Positions 1 to 9,848 of a stretch of DNA of 64,000 bases are shown here, in pieces (the first letter of the stretch is position 1; every line of letters starts with the position of its first letter). The stretch covers positions 4,402,001-4,466,000 of the forward strand of contig NC_033567.1 of the NCBI RefSeq assembly GCF_001680005.1. The letters are read 5' to 3'. The DNA comes from Plasmodium coatneyi. Taxonomy: Eukaryota > Apicomplexa > Aconoidasida > Haemosporida > Plasmodiidae. A model generated the notes under the pieces. The model saw only the letters and a list, made by a program, of their open reading frames with translations. It did not search any database and was not told where the DNA came from. Position numbers and translations under genes: made by a program.

Positions 1-693
1 GATACCGATGGGACAGGTGCGAAAAGGGAAAAAAAAGGATGACATATGAACGGTTGAAGCAGTTCTACTCATTTTTTTTTTTTTTTCCTGTCAAAACCTG
101 GGGCCAATTTTACACAAAATGGGCCACATGCACACCGAGTTATGCTTTTTTTTTATTTTTCCCCCCGTCGTGTTTCACTTTTCCCTGCAGGCACCATCGA
201 CCCGAAGGAAATAAAGTGCGCCATGCAGAGTCTAGGGTTAGACGTTAAGAACCCAATGATATTCAGGATGATAGCCGACCTGGAGAAAGACGGATACTCC
301 TCCATTGACTTTGAGGAGTTTATGGAGGTCATAACGTCCAAGCTGGTAGGCCTGCAATTTACATGACGCATGTGCATACTCACGTGTGTGTGTATGTGTT
401 ATTATGGCCATTCCCCTTCATCACACGACGCACTCACCGAATTGGTTCCTCTACCCACCTAATAGGGAAATAAAGACACGCGGGAAGGCATCCAAAGAAT
501 TTTCAACCTCTTCGATGATGACAAAACGGGGGCAATATCACTGAAGAATTTAAAAAGAGTTGCAAAGGAGTTAGGGGAAACGTTAACTGATGAGGAATTG
601 CGGGATATGATTGATCGTGCAGATTCCAAGGGCGAAGGGGAAATTTCCTTCGAAGATTTTTACACCATAATGACGAAGAAGAGCTTTTTGTGA
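1..693 (+). CDS. CEN2: Centrin (probably centrin-2), 3' part; 5' end outside window
   Basis: EF-hand Ca2+-binding protein of centriolar plaques / microtubule-organising centres. Visible exons are 1-16, 191-345 and 466-693, joined across introns 17-190 and 346-465 with matching phases; the gene begins upstream. The window opens inside the first EF loop: DTDGT, then after the intron GTIDPKE, with canonical ligand positions. The second loop (EKDGYSSIDFEEF) lacks the usual first Asp. The third (DDDKTGAISLKN) ends in Asn, as human centrins do. The fourth (DSKGEGEISFED) has Lys at position 3 and Asp at 12, so high-affinity sites are probably few. The C-terminus is MTKKSFL, close to the phosphorylatable centrin tail. 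The neighbouring NUP313 and PDHB match the P. falciparum CEN2 locus, which is why I chose centrin-2 over the other paralogues. Confidence 0.9.
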
Positions 694-1493
694 TGAACCC
701 CTGGGGGGAAGACGTCGTCTATCAGGTGTGCATATCCATTTTTACGATGGGAACATTTCCTAACGGCGTTGTGAAGTTACTATGTGATTCCTCCACCTGG
801 TATGATCATATGAAGCATGATGACTGCCTGTCGGTTTGAAGGCATTACCAAAGTGTACATTTAATTACATGCCAATTGGTTCATGAACGGAGATGTCCAA
901 GGGTGGAGATTGACAGGCTATGTTATGTAATTGTATGAGTTGTGCCTATGTTTGAGCGTATCTTCCCTCCTATGGCATATTTTTACCCCTCCGTAGGAGT
1001 GCAAGAAGGTAAACTTGAAGTGTGCGTCCTTCGAACGAAGCGCTCACTGCGAAAACGTGTTTCCTCTTATTATTTTTTTTCCTTTTTTTTTGTGCGGCAT
1101 TGCCGATACCAGAATTTAACAACTTTTACAAATGTACATTCGTTCGATCATTCGATCGATTGTTTGTCTATTTGTCCATTCGACGCGTGTGTGCGTTGTG
1201 TGGACGGCACACATCGAGGCAGTTTTATGCGTTGTTCCGGGGGGCCACGCGGGGTATAAATGCACACACCCCTTTTAATAAAGATTCGATAATTTAAAAA
1301 AAAAAAAAAAAAAGTTGTACACAAGAATGTTTGATAAAATGCTAACATAAAAAAAGGAAAGGCGAAATTGAGAAATGATGAACAAGGCAAAAGCGGGGGA
1401 AAACACACTAACAATTTGTATGCACCACGGTTCATGCAAATAAGTTCAACGTGATTCCTCCGCACCTCTGCTTTGTTGTGAAAGGGGGCAAAC
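694..1493. other. Tail-to-tail intergenic region, centrin / NUP313
   Basis: About 0.8 kb between two convergent stops. It must hold both 3' UTRs. I see T-rich stretches and an A18 run at 1296-1313, but no convincing coding or RNA gene. Confidence 0.7.
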
Positions 1494-4400
1494 TCAGGCG
1501 ATCAAATTTTGGTTGGTAAACTTATGGCGGATGTAAGTGTAAAGCTCCTTTATTTGTTCCTTGGGGTAGTAGTGCACGTCGTCCGAGAAGGTGGAGTTTA
1601 TGAGGTCGTTAAAAATGACGGCATTCCTGTACAAGTCTTCCACCAAGTGAAGCGAAAATTCTTTATTGTTGAAAATGTACTTGAAAAGATAAAAGGTGTC
1701 AATAATTAAGTTCCTCAAATTTATAGTAATAAAGATATTTACATTTTTCAAAATTTTTTTTTCTATTTTGGTGACAATTTCGACGAGCATATTAATCACT
1801 ACAATAATTTTTTTTCCATTTCCTTTTATAACGTTAACTAGGTTTTGCATAATTTCATCTTCATTTTTTGTCTTATCGATATGATAGAGTTCTTTTTTTT
1901 TGAAAAAGTTGATGTATTCGAAGAAGTTGGTTTTCATAAAGTGGTTTATGTTGGCTACCTGTACGTGCATGTGGAAATGTTTGTTGTGCGTCTTTTCGTA
2001 TTCCTTTACAAATGAGCTGTTAATAAGTGTGGCTGAGATTCTCTTGTAGAAGTAGTCTCCCTTGGAAGCGTACAGATTGACGAGGTCATCCAGGATGGAA
2101 CGATTCACCATATATACAAAGTAGCACGCGAAGTTGTCTTCCCACGTATTGGGGGCAGAGGTGGTTGTCTCCCCCGTTGGGGCGTTTCCTCCGCTGATTA
2201 CTTCACTTGCCTGTCCACTTGGCACTCCGCTAGGAACACTACCGGCCACACTGCTTCCCCCAAGAGTGTAGCCCTCCTCCGCATTCGTGTAGTCCCTCCT
2301 GCGAAGGCTGAATATATTGCAGGAGACAATCTTCTGCATTATGTTAAATTTTATATACTTGGAGATGTCCTTGAAGAAGAAGGAGTAGTAGTCCAGGTAT
2401 TCTGAGTCATGCAGGTCACTGAGTTCGCTGTTGTTGGATGTTTGCGCGTTGATCCAGTCCTCCGGCACGATGTCTTCATGCACCTTAATGTAAGCACTCA
2501 ACAAGTTTTTATGAAAAATATAATCATTGTAAATATTATTTCGAGGTGCCTTGGTCCGAATGTTCTCAAAGTACAGGGCAAATCGAATGCAATTTTCCGT
2601 ATCGTCCGCCTGGAAGAATTTCTTCATGAGCATATAGGCAACCTTTGTCTTGAAAATATTTTCATATCGAAAGTCATTATACAAGCAGGAGTTATTGAAA
2701 AAGTTTTCCATGACGATGTAGTCATTGTAGGAGGTAATAATTCTATCGAAGAGAGTGTTGTAAAGAAGAATAGGCATCTGGAACATAACGTACAAATTAT
2801 TTTTTATATGATTTAGGTACACACAAGCGATTTCCATTTCGTTGAAGCTGATCAAATAGGTAATATTTTTTAACTGCATGTTTATATAGTAGAGTAAATT
2901 TTTATCACATATTTTTTTGAGGATATTAATTTTATCATTTTTTGTGTTCACGCAATTTGTGCTCAGATGGTTAGTTAGCTTCTTCAATTGACTGTTAGAT
3001 TTGTTTTGTCCAAAAGGGGAATGAGATGCACCGTTATTGGGTTCACCACTATCGGCACCTCCACTTGCTGTTGCACTAGTGGAAGTGGAACTTTTACTTA
3101 TTTCACTCTCCCTTTCGATTGAAAAATAATTATAATGCTTCAACATTGCTATGAGGTTAACATAGAGGTATTCATATTTTTCTGTTTTAAAAATTTTGTA
3201 CTTTTTTAAAACGTTTAGTATGTCCCTTTTGAGGATAAGTTCCAATAGTATGCACTCGCATGCACTGAGTTTTTTAACCCTTATGTGCGAGGGGAGGAAT
3301 AATTTGTTTTTTCGGACCTTTCCCTTGGATAGGTAGAGGTACTTTTCCTTGAAGTGCATATTGAGTGGCTCCTCCTTGTTGCTGTTATCCATCACGTCTG
3401 ACACGTCACTGCTGTTTGAGTTGAGGATCTCTATGAGGCTGTTCTCCTTCCGCTTGTCGCTTTTCTTTCTGGCCCTGTCCCTCCTTTTCGCGCGCCTCTC
3501 ACGATCGCTTCTGGGGCTACTTCCGCAACTACTTCGGGGACTACTTAGACGACTACTTGCAGGACTACTTCGAGGACTACTTCCACGCTCACTTCCTACG
3601 TCGCTTCTTTCGCTGTCCTCCTCCCCCTGGCTATAAGGGTCATCATCCCGGGGTGCATCCGAGCTGCCTAACGAATCGTCACTGCCGATCGGTTCCTCCT
3701 GGTCCGTCGAATTGCTTGCACTGTCATTCTCCTGGTCTAGCTGCTTCTTCTTACCATTGCCTTTGATTTTCCCCTCCGATTCACCACTTCCTTGCGTGTA
3801 CTTATAATTGAACGAGGCATGGTTCTTGTAAAGGTTCATGTAGTAGTTAAGGTAGGAGGGATAAATTTTATTTGTGTACATAAAATTTTGGAAGTTTTTT
3901 TTCACGTCGAGGCTATTTTTTTGAAACCAAAAGTGATATATGTTGAAGGCTTCGAAGAGAGACAGCTTGGCATTCTTTAGGACGTATAAATTTTCGGCCG
4001 AAAGGAAGAGTACACTTTCGTAGATACAACAATTACGGTCTAATCTCTTCAACAATTTTTTCGCTAAAATGTGAATTTCCTCGAATAAATTAAAATCGTA
4101 AGTTTCATCAAATTCGTCTTTTATCTTCATAATGCGGTTACAGAATTTATTGATTTTTTCATTGTGTGGGTAGAAGAGGATAACTTTCTCTGCCCAGTAG
4201 TTTAGGTGAAAATTTAAAACACACAAAAATAAGTTTTCTCTCAAATCGTTCAAGTCGATAATGTCCTTATCTAAATCTACTTCTATATCATCGTATGATA
4301 TTTTCTTATTATATGCTACAATTCGATCTACGCTTTTTTTGTCTGTCACCAAGTGGTCTTTCCTCGCATTTTTTATTTCCCCTCCATCAGGATTTACGTC

Positions 4401-7400
4401 ATTTCTTCCGTCATTATTGTCATTCTTTTCAGGTATTAGGTAGTTATTCATTTTTAATCTTTCCAGATTTCTCAGTTCTTCTTCTTCCTTCAGTTTCGCT
4501 ATTCTCTTCGCTTGGTCGTTTAACAAATTGTTCCCCTCACGTATGCCAAATGGAAGATTCGATTCATCCATGTTAACATGGTTCTGTCCACTCTGTTGCT
4601 TTGACTGTGTTGTTCCACCACTCGTGTTGTTCGTATCTGTTGTTAGTTCATTACTCAGTGTATTTCGAAGGCCAAATTGGGTGTTATCTCCTGTGGAGGA
4701 GAAAATCCCATTGGACTGCATACCATTCTCACCTTTATCCTTTGTCGGACTGCTCCCTACCTCTTTGCTATCCCATAATGAACCACTGGCATTCAGAACC
4801 CCCCTCTCGATTATGTTATTCTCTCGGGAACTTATATTCGTTTCGTTAACAGATGCACTTAAAATATCCTTACTTGGAATGTTGTCAAATTTTAAAGTGT
4901 TTAAAATATTTTTGGTATCATTTAGGGCGCTTCCCAATTTACTCTTTTTGAAGAATAAACTGTCCGTGCTTAATTCATCTTTTCCTTCATCACCGAAATA
5001 GTTTCCACTGTATCCTTTCCTCCTGGAGTTGTCACCTCCCAACTGATTTGTCTCATCTGTGGAATCTCTCCCCTTCGACTTGCCCATTCCACCTGCTTCA
5101 TCCTGGTCGTCCATATCCACGTTCCTCCTCCTCTTCCTGTTCTTCACATCGTCGTAGTTTATGTTATCGTTCACGTTTCCACCGCTGCTTGTTGGATCAA
5201 CCACATTCACACCAACCACTTTACCGTCTGTGTCACCCCCCGTGGTGCTAAACTTAAACACATTGGAGCTCTGCGATTGCGTCCCGGTAATATCCGCCTG
5301 CTTGTTCTCCCCACCGAGGGAAAAAATGGGAATTTTGTTCTTCTCTTCACTCGTCTGCACTTCGTTAAAGGACGACGTTTTGCTGGGAAGGCCAAAAATG
5401 GGAGTCGAACTTCTGTCTTCCTTATTCGATGGAAACGAAAAGGGAGATGAGCTCGTTTTATTTTCTTCCATTTTTGCGTTTCCAAAACTGAAAGTGGAAG
5501 GACCGGAATCAGCTCCTTTAACATTCGTATCTTTACTTTGCCCATTTATGCTCGATAAAAATGCACTACCAAAAACTTGAACATTCTCTTTTTCATTTTT
5601 CCCTGACATTTTTTCTTCACTTCCTTTGTCTTCCGACAGGTTGTTTTTATCCCCCCCTTCTTCTTTTGTCTCCTCCTTTTGCTCGCTCTTTACATTTAGA
5701 GTTCCAAAACCGAATATGCTACTTTTGGGTTTTTCCTTCTCCGTTTCTGCACTCTTATTTTCATCCGCCTTATTTGCGCCGAATGAGAATAAACTGCTTT
5801 TCGTGCCGCTCTGGAAGATGCTTTTTTCATTGGCGTTATTACCGCTGGTGGTGTTCGGTGAGGGCGTGGATGATGTGGTGTCCCCACTTCCTTCCTTGTT
5901 CGCCTTATCCTCGGTAGTACCACTTACTGCGTTCGTGGCAGAAGTTGCTGAGCCGAAGATAGATGCTTTTTTGTCACCCCAAGTTGTCTGCGGTGCGCCA
6001 AGTGTCATACTGCTACTGCTGGTGTCTCTGTTTTGCCCAAATAGGAAAGTACCACTGGGTTTATCTGTAGCAGCGGTGGGGCCAGAGGCTGTGTCCTCCT
6101 TGGAAACGTTTTCCATAGAAGTGTTGTTAAAACTGAACGAACTGACGCTACTGGAACTTTTATTGCCAAGCAGGCCATTCGACATGGATGCACCCAAAGA
6201 AGTATCAGCCGCATTATTCGTATCAGTGCCCCCCATTTTGTTATTCGAAAATAAAGAGAGCATATTACTTTTGGCCGTTTTTTTCTTCCTCTCCTCTAGG
6301 GTTAATTTCTTCACGGGAATACTCAAACCTGGGTCGTTATTTTGAGTATCATTTTTGGTTCCATCAGCGGGGGTGGAGAAGGGGTTCCATCCAAAGGGGT
6401 TGTTATTACTGTTTGTAGTTCCACTGGTCTGATTATTTCCAAAGAGGTTATTCGTGCTGCTCTGGAATGGATTACTGCTGCTGCTTCCGAACAGACTACT
6501 AGTGGTGGTATTATTGCTCTGCTCCATGCTACTAGACGATGCATTGAAGATAATTTTACTTCCCATTTGGTTGTTGCTTTGGTTAATGAGGTTATTATTC
6601 GCCTTATCTTGGTTATTACTACTATTATTATTTATGCCCGCACTTGGGCCGAGCCCCGGCACGCTACCACTTCCGCTGATGGCACTTCCAAACAAGTTTG
6701 TGCTTCCCAGATTGGGTGTACTTGCACCTCCTACGGGGGAAGTATCCATCGCAGTGGTAGTCTTGTTTTGTCCAAATATAACCTTCACGGGCTTGTCCTG
6801 GTTAACCAACAAGCTGTCTTTATTCACATAGTTTGAACTGAAAATATTAGTTTCCCCACTTGCATTACTATTCGGCGTTAAGAGTGTGTTGTTTTTCACC
6901 CTCTTCGAAAAGAGTGGTTTTTTATTTACAGTAAACTTCTGTCCCGTATCCGTGGATAGCTTCAAATCTTTGAATAACTCCTTCGATCCATTTTCACTAT
7001 TAAACAGGTTCGCTAAGTTGTTTGCACTTGTGGGGGTGCTCATAGGTTGGAACTGTGATCCACTTGTGTTTATCTGAGACATATTATTCCCCATGCCCAT
7101 GGTGGTGCTTTGGTTTGGGGACAAACTGGAACCGAAGCTGATGGAGCCACCAGCGGTGTTCGGGGGGTTATTCAGCCCAAGGCCGCCGCTAATACTTCCA
7201 CCGACATTGCCGATGACACCACCACCAATACCGGTGCCCGTGGTGGTCTTGCCAAACGGACTATGATTAGCGGTGCTGCTATTCTGCATTCCAAAAATGT
7301 TCGTCTGTCCGGAAGTCGTGCCCGCACCGCTTGCGCCGAAAATATTCTCGTTCGATTTGGCGCTCCCAAAAAATCCCTCCTTCTGTGCACCAAGTGTTCC

Positions 7401-9848
7401 CTGAAAAAGGGAGTTCGGCTTCAACGACACGCCTGTGCTGCTGTTCATGAGATTCCCGCTGGTTACGCCGCTTCCTCCTCCGAATCCCCCAAAGGATCCC
7501 AAACCGCTAACCCCACCAAGGGTGTTCGTACCGCTAGTATTGTTAACCCCTCCAATGTTGCTACCCACGGTACCCCCCCCGGGCATAAGCGAAAAGGCTG
7601 AGTCTCCTTTGCTCTTCTGTCCAAAAATTGACATAGGGTTTCCTGCGGAAGAGGAACCCAACTGCATCTTGTCCTGGTTCCCAGGTTGACTACTATTGCC
7701 AAAGGGAAAGAGACCTTTACTTTGGTTCGTCCCCGTGGCATTTGCAAAAAGGGAAGAAGTGCCTTGTGCACTTTTGTCGAAACCAAAGATGCTGTTGTTA
7801 CTGCTGGAGGGTAGGTTAATGTTTGACGTTTCCGATGAGGAATTATTTTTGGAACCAAAAAGGTTGTTGGTCGTTTGATTGGACAGGTTGTTCATAAGAC
7901 TGTTCCCAAGCGTACCACTATTTTGACTGCCAAAGGGGTTATTGCTAGTTGTTAGGTTGCTCTTCATTCCAAATATGTTCCCTGAGAGGGGATTGTTACC
8001 GGTGAGGTTCGAGCCTGTCGTGTTGGAATTGTCTTGCGCGTTCAGACCTCCAGAAAAGGCGCTGGTGAACTTTGGCAAGGTGCTATTACCCGATGGGTTC
8101 ATGATCGAATTAGTGTTTAGAGAACCTCCAAAGAGAGACGTCGCCGCAGATGTGTTGTTGCTAGACGGGTTGGTGGTGTTGCTGTTGCTGCTCTTCCTGA
8201 ATAGGCTACTTTCATTACTTTTGTTGCTGCTAAATATGTTGTTGCTTTGGTTAAATCCTTTGAACGGATTATTGTTGTTGCTGGGAGAGGTAGCCACGTT
8301 TGGGGTGGATATTTGCAAACCGCCAAGGGGAGCACTGCTACTTGGAGCACCAAAAAAGCTAGTACTGCCAATACCACCTGCGTTACCCACATTGGTGGAA
8401 TTCACAAAATGACTGAACGTGTTAACTTTGTTCATATTTTCTACACTGGAAGGTTTGTTCTTATTGTCCATATTAGTGGCATCGGAAAATCCCCCCCCCA
8501 GTTGTCTATTCCTATTTTTAAGGTTAGGGTAATCTAACACGCCATTTTCAAAGTGGTGATTACCGCTGTTATGATTGGACGTGGAGGTACCCGCTCCTGC
8601 ACCAGCCAAATTGTAGCTGCTATTGCTGGCACTTATATGGTGCGTGTTTTTCTTCCTCCTTTTCTTCGCATTGGAAATATTAAAAATTTTTGGATGTATA
8701 TTTATGAACATTTCCAGCTGTTCATTTATTTTGTTAATACTTTTTTTTATTTCCAATTTATTATTCAAATAATTTAAAAACCACACAAAAATATTGTACC
8801 TCGCAAATTCTGAGGAGTACCAATATTTGTGTATGATTAAGTTGGTGATGTGATAAAATATTTCTATGTTGTTAAACTTTTTTTTTTCATTAAAAAGTAA
8901 GTTTTTAAATTCTATGATGTAGTAATTTTTTTGACCTTCATTTTGAAAATTCCTCTCTCTCAAGTGTTTTTTCTTCCTTACGTCTATTTCTGTCTCTGCT
9001 TCATATTTGCTGCTTCCCCTTCGATTGCTCGTTACTTCATCATAATCATCATCTCCGTAATTGGACGAGTTGGCTGCTGCGGATGTGGTTCTCGACCTCT
9101 TCTTTGACTCCTTCGAGCGAGAGTTTTTTTTCCCACTTGTGTGGTCCCCTTTGGATTGTTCATTAGGTAATTGATCACCCCCTTCTTCCTCTTCCTCCTC
9201 GCCTTCCAAATGTCGTAGCGTCTTTACATTAACGTGCTTCTTATTTTGGAAGAAGTCAAAAAGGAGGCACGCAATTACCAGAATTTTCTGGTAGTACAAA
9301 TTTTCACAATCTAATTTTCTCACTACCAACGTTTGCACCTTCCGAAGGACTTCCTCCACATTATATTCGATGATCAATTTGTCTATATTTTTTTTACTCA
9401 CATTTGTGTTGTTCTTTCCGCTACTTCCTGAAACTCCCACCCCGTCGGCCGTCACCGCAGAGCCACCTGCATATAGCTTCTCATTATACAAACAGACACG
9501 GTAAAAATGTATGTACCATTTTTGGCTAAAATAAGCTCCACTATTTTCGATATTGATAATGCTCTGGAAGTAGCTCAACAAATTGTCCTTATAGTTTGAC
9601 ACGACCATGCACCTGGGCTTGTTCTTCCTGGGCGTGGAATATATTTGGTCGTAAATTATTTCCTTGTCCTGCCGGTTGGGCTTGTCACTTCGATCGTGCC
9701 TATCACCCCGGTCGTACCTGTCATTTCGGTCATACCTGTCACTCCGATCGTACCTGTCACTCCGATCGTACCTGTCACTCCGATCGTAGAGATCATTCCG
9801 GTCGCCCCGATCGTCGTAGTTCTTCCTTTTTCTCCCGTGTGACGCCAT
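1494..9848 (-). CDS. NUP313: FG-repeat nucleoporin NUP313
   Basis: Single-exon gene of 2,784 residues, a very large nucleoporin of the nuclear pore complex. The N-terminus carries 6-residue YDRSDR repeats (about residues 14-45), followed by a charged/helical region to about residue 480. Residues ~490-1530 are a Ser/Asn/Gly-rich FG domain with many SLFG, NIFG, SIFGF and NPFG motifs, the cohesive meshwork that binds transport receptors. A nuclear-localisation-like RKRRR cluster follows near ~1630 and a short charged coil (RIAKLKEEEELRNLERLK) near 1790. The last ~900 residues are mostly helical, probably the scaffold anchor, and are interrupted by an Arg/Ser/acidic insert (~2060-2130). The size fits the ~313 kDa protein named NUP313 in P. 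falciparum/P. berghei, and the centrin and PDHB neighbours agree. The ATG at 9848 opens MASHGRKRKN. I cannot assign it to a particular yeast or human nucleoporin. Confidence 0.92.
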   Translation of the reverse strand: MASHGRKRKNYDDRGDRNDLYDRSDRYDRSDRYDRSDRYDRNDRYDRGDRHDRSDKPNRQDKEIIYDQIYSTPRKNKPRCMVVSNYKDNLLSYFQSIINIENSGAYFSQKWYIHFYRVCLYNEKLYAGGSAVTADGVGVSGSSGKNNTNVSKKNIDKLIIEYNVEEVLRKVQTLVVRKLDCENLYYQKILVIACLLFDFFQNKKHVNVKTLRHLEGEEEEEEGGDQLPNEQSKGDHTSGKKNSRSKESKKRSRTTSAAANSSNYGDDDYDEVTSNRRGSSKYEAETEIDVRKKKHLRERNFQNEGQKNYYIIEFKNLLFNEKKKFNNIEIFYHITNLIIHKYWYSSEFARYNIFVWFLNYLNNKLEIKKSINKINEQLEMFINIHPKIFNISNAKKRRKKNTHHISASNSSYNLAGAGAGTSTSNHNSGNHHFENGVLDYPNLKNRNRQLGGGFSDATNMDNKNKPSSVENMNKVNTFSHFVNSTNVGNAGGIGSTSFFGAPSSSAPLGGLQISTPNVATSPSNNNNPFKGFNQSNNIFSSNKSNESSLFRKSSNSNTTNPSSNNTSAATSLFGGSLNTNSIMNPSGNSTLPKFTSAFSGGLNAQDNSNTTGSNLTGNNPLSGNIFGMKSNLTTSNNPFGSQNSGTLGNSLMNNLSNQTTNNLFGSKNNSSSETSNINLPSSSNNSIFGFDKSAQGTSSLFANATGTNQSKGLFPFGNSSQPGNQDKMQLGSSSAGNPMSIFGQKSKGDSAFSLMPGGGTVGSNIGGVNNTSGTNTLGGVSGLGSFGGFGGGSGVTSGNLMNSSTGVSLKPNSLFQGTLGAQKEGFFGSAKSNENIFGASGAGTTSGQTNIFGMQNSSTANHSPFGKTTTGTGIGGGVIGNVGGSISGGLGLNNPPNTAGGSISFGSSLSPNQSTTMGMGNNMSQINTSGSQFQPMSTPTSANNLANLFNSENGSKELFKDLKLSTDTGQKFTVNKKPLFSKRVKNNTLLTPNSNASGETNIFSSNYVNKDSLLVNQDKPVKVIFGQNKTTTAMDTSPVGGASTPNLGSTNLFGSAISGSGSVPGLGPSAGINNNSSNNQDKANNNLINQSNNQMGSKIIFNASSSSMEQSNNTTTSSLFGSSSSNPFQSSTNNLFGNNQTSGTTNSNNNPFGWNPFSTPADGTKNDTQNNDPGLSIPVKKLTLEERKKKTAKSNMLSLFSNNKMGGTDTNNAADTSLGASMSNGLLGNKSSSSVSSFSFNNTSMENVSKEDTASGPTAATDKPSGTFLFGQNRDTSSSSMTLGAPQTTWGDKKASIFGSATSATNAVSGTTEDKANKEGSGDTTSSTPSPNTTSGNNANEKSIFQSGTKSSLFSFGANKADENKSAETEKEKPKSSIFGFGTLNVKSEQKEETKEEGGDKNNLSEDKGSEEKMSGKNEKENVQVFGSAFLSSINGQSKDTNVKGADSGPSTFSFGNAKMEENKTSSSPFSFPSNKEDRSSTPIFGLPSKTSSFNEVQTSEEKNKIPIFSLGGENKQADITGTQSQSSNVFKFSTTGGDTDGKVVGVNVVDPTSSGGNVNDNINYDDVKNRKRRRNVDMDDQDEAGGMGKSKGRDSTDETNQLGGDNSRRKGYSGNYFGDEGKDELSTDSLFFKKSKLGSALNDTKNILNTLKFDNIPSKDILSASVNETNISSRENNIIERGVLNASGSLWDSKEVGSSPTKDKGENGMQSNGIFSSTGDNTQFGLRNTLSNELTTDTNNTSGGTTQSKQQSGQNHVNMDESNLPFGIREGNNLLNDQAKRIAKLKEEEELRNLERLKMNNYLIPEKNDNNDGRNDVNPDGGEIKNARKDHLVTDKKSVDRIVAYNKKISYDDIEVDLDKDIIDLNDLRENLFLCVLNFHLNYWAEKVILFYPHNEKINKFCNRIMKIKDEFDETYDFNLFEEIHILAKKLLKRLDRNCCIYESVLFLSAENLYVLKNAKLSLFEAFNIYHFWFQKNSLDVKKNFQNFMYTNKIYPSYLNYYMNLYKNHASFNYKYTQGSGESEGKIKGNGKKKQLDQENDSASNSTDQEEPIGSDDSLGSSDAPRDDDPYSQGEEDSERSDVGSERGSSPRSSPASSRLSSPRSSCGSSPRSDRERRAKRRDRARKKSDKRKENSLIEILNSNSSDVSDVMDNSNKEEPLNMHFKEKYLYLSKGKVRKNKLFLPSHIRVKKLSACECILLELILKRDILNVLKKYKIFKTEKYEYLYVNLIAMLKHYNYFSIERESEISKSSTSTSATASGGADSGEPNNGASHSPFGQNKSNSQLKKLTNHLSTNCVNTKNDKINILKKICDKNLLYYINMQLKNITYLISFNEMEIACVYLNHIKNNLYVMFQMPILLYNTLFDRIITSYNDYIVMENFFNNSCLYNDFRYENIFKTKVAYMLMKKFFQADDTENCIRFALYFENIRTKAPRNNIYNDYIFHKNLLSAYIKVHEDIVPEDWINAQTSNNSELSDLHDSEYLDYYSFFFKDISKYIKFNIMQKIVSCNIFSLRRRDYTNAEEGYTLGGSSVAGSVPSGVPSGQASEVISGGNAPTGETTTSAPNTWEDNFACYFVYMVNRSILDDLVNLYASKGDYFYKRISATLINSSFVKEYEKTHNKHFHMHVQVANINHFMKTNFFEYINFFKKKELYHIDKTKNEDEIMQNLVNVIKGNGKKIIVVINMLVEIVTKIEKKILKNVNIFITINLRNLIIDTFYLFKYIFNNKEFSLHLVEDLYRNAVIFNDLINSTFSDDVHYYPKEQIKELYTYIRHKFTNQNLIA
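3505..3605 (-). repeat. Degenerate 15-bp tandem repeat in NUP313
   Basis: Repeated 'gactactt'-type units spaced about 15 bp apart encode an SSPRSS / SSRLSS / SSPRSD series, an RS-like stretch inside the C-terminal half of NUP313. Confidence 0.75.
9734..9787 (-). repeat. 18-bp perfect tandem repeat, three copies
   Basis: Three identical copies of acctgtcactccgatcgt, at 9734-9751, 9752-9769 and 9770-9787, with diverged copies on both sides. On the minus strand they encode YDRSDR hexapeptides at the NUP313 N-terminus. Copy number is likely to vary between isolates. Confidence 0.93.

Noticed and set aside
6342..6836. Long plus-strand open frames inside NUP313 (for example 4528-5001, 5626-6345, 6342-6836, 7110-7601, 7942-8412)
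   Set aside because: They mirror the Ser/Asn/Gly-rich FG codons on the other strand. Their Leu/Val-rich composition follows from that codon bias, and NUP313 is clearly the coding frame.
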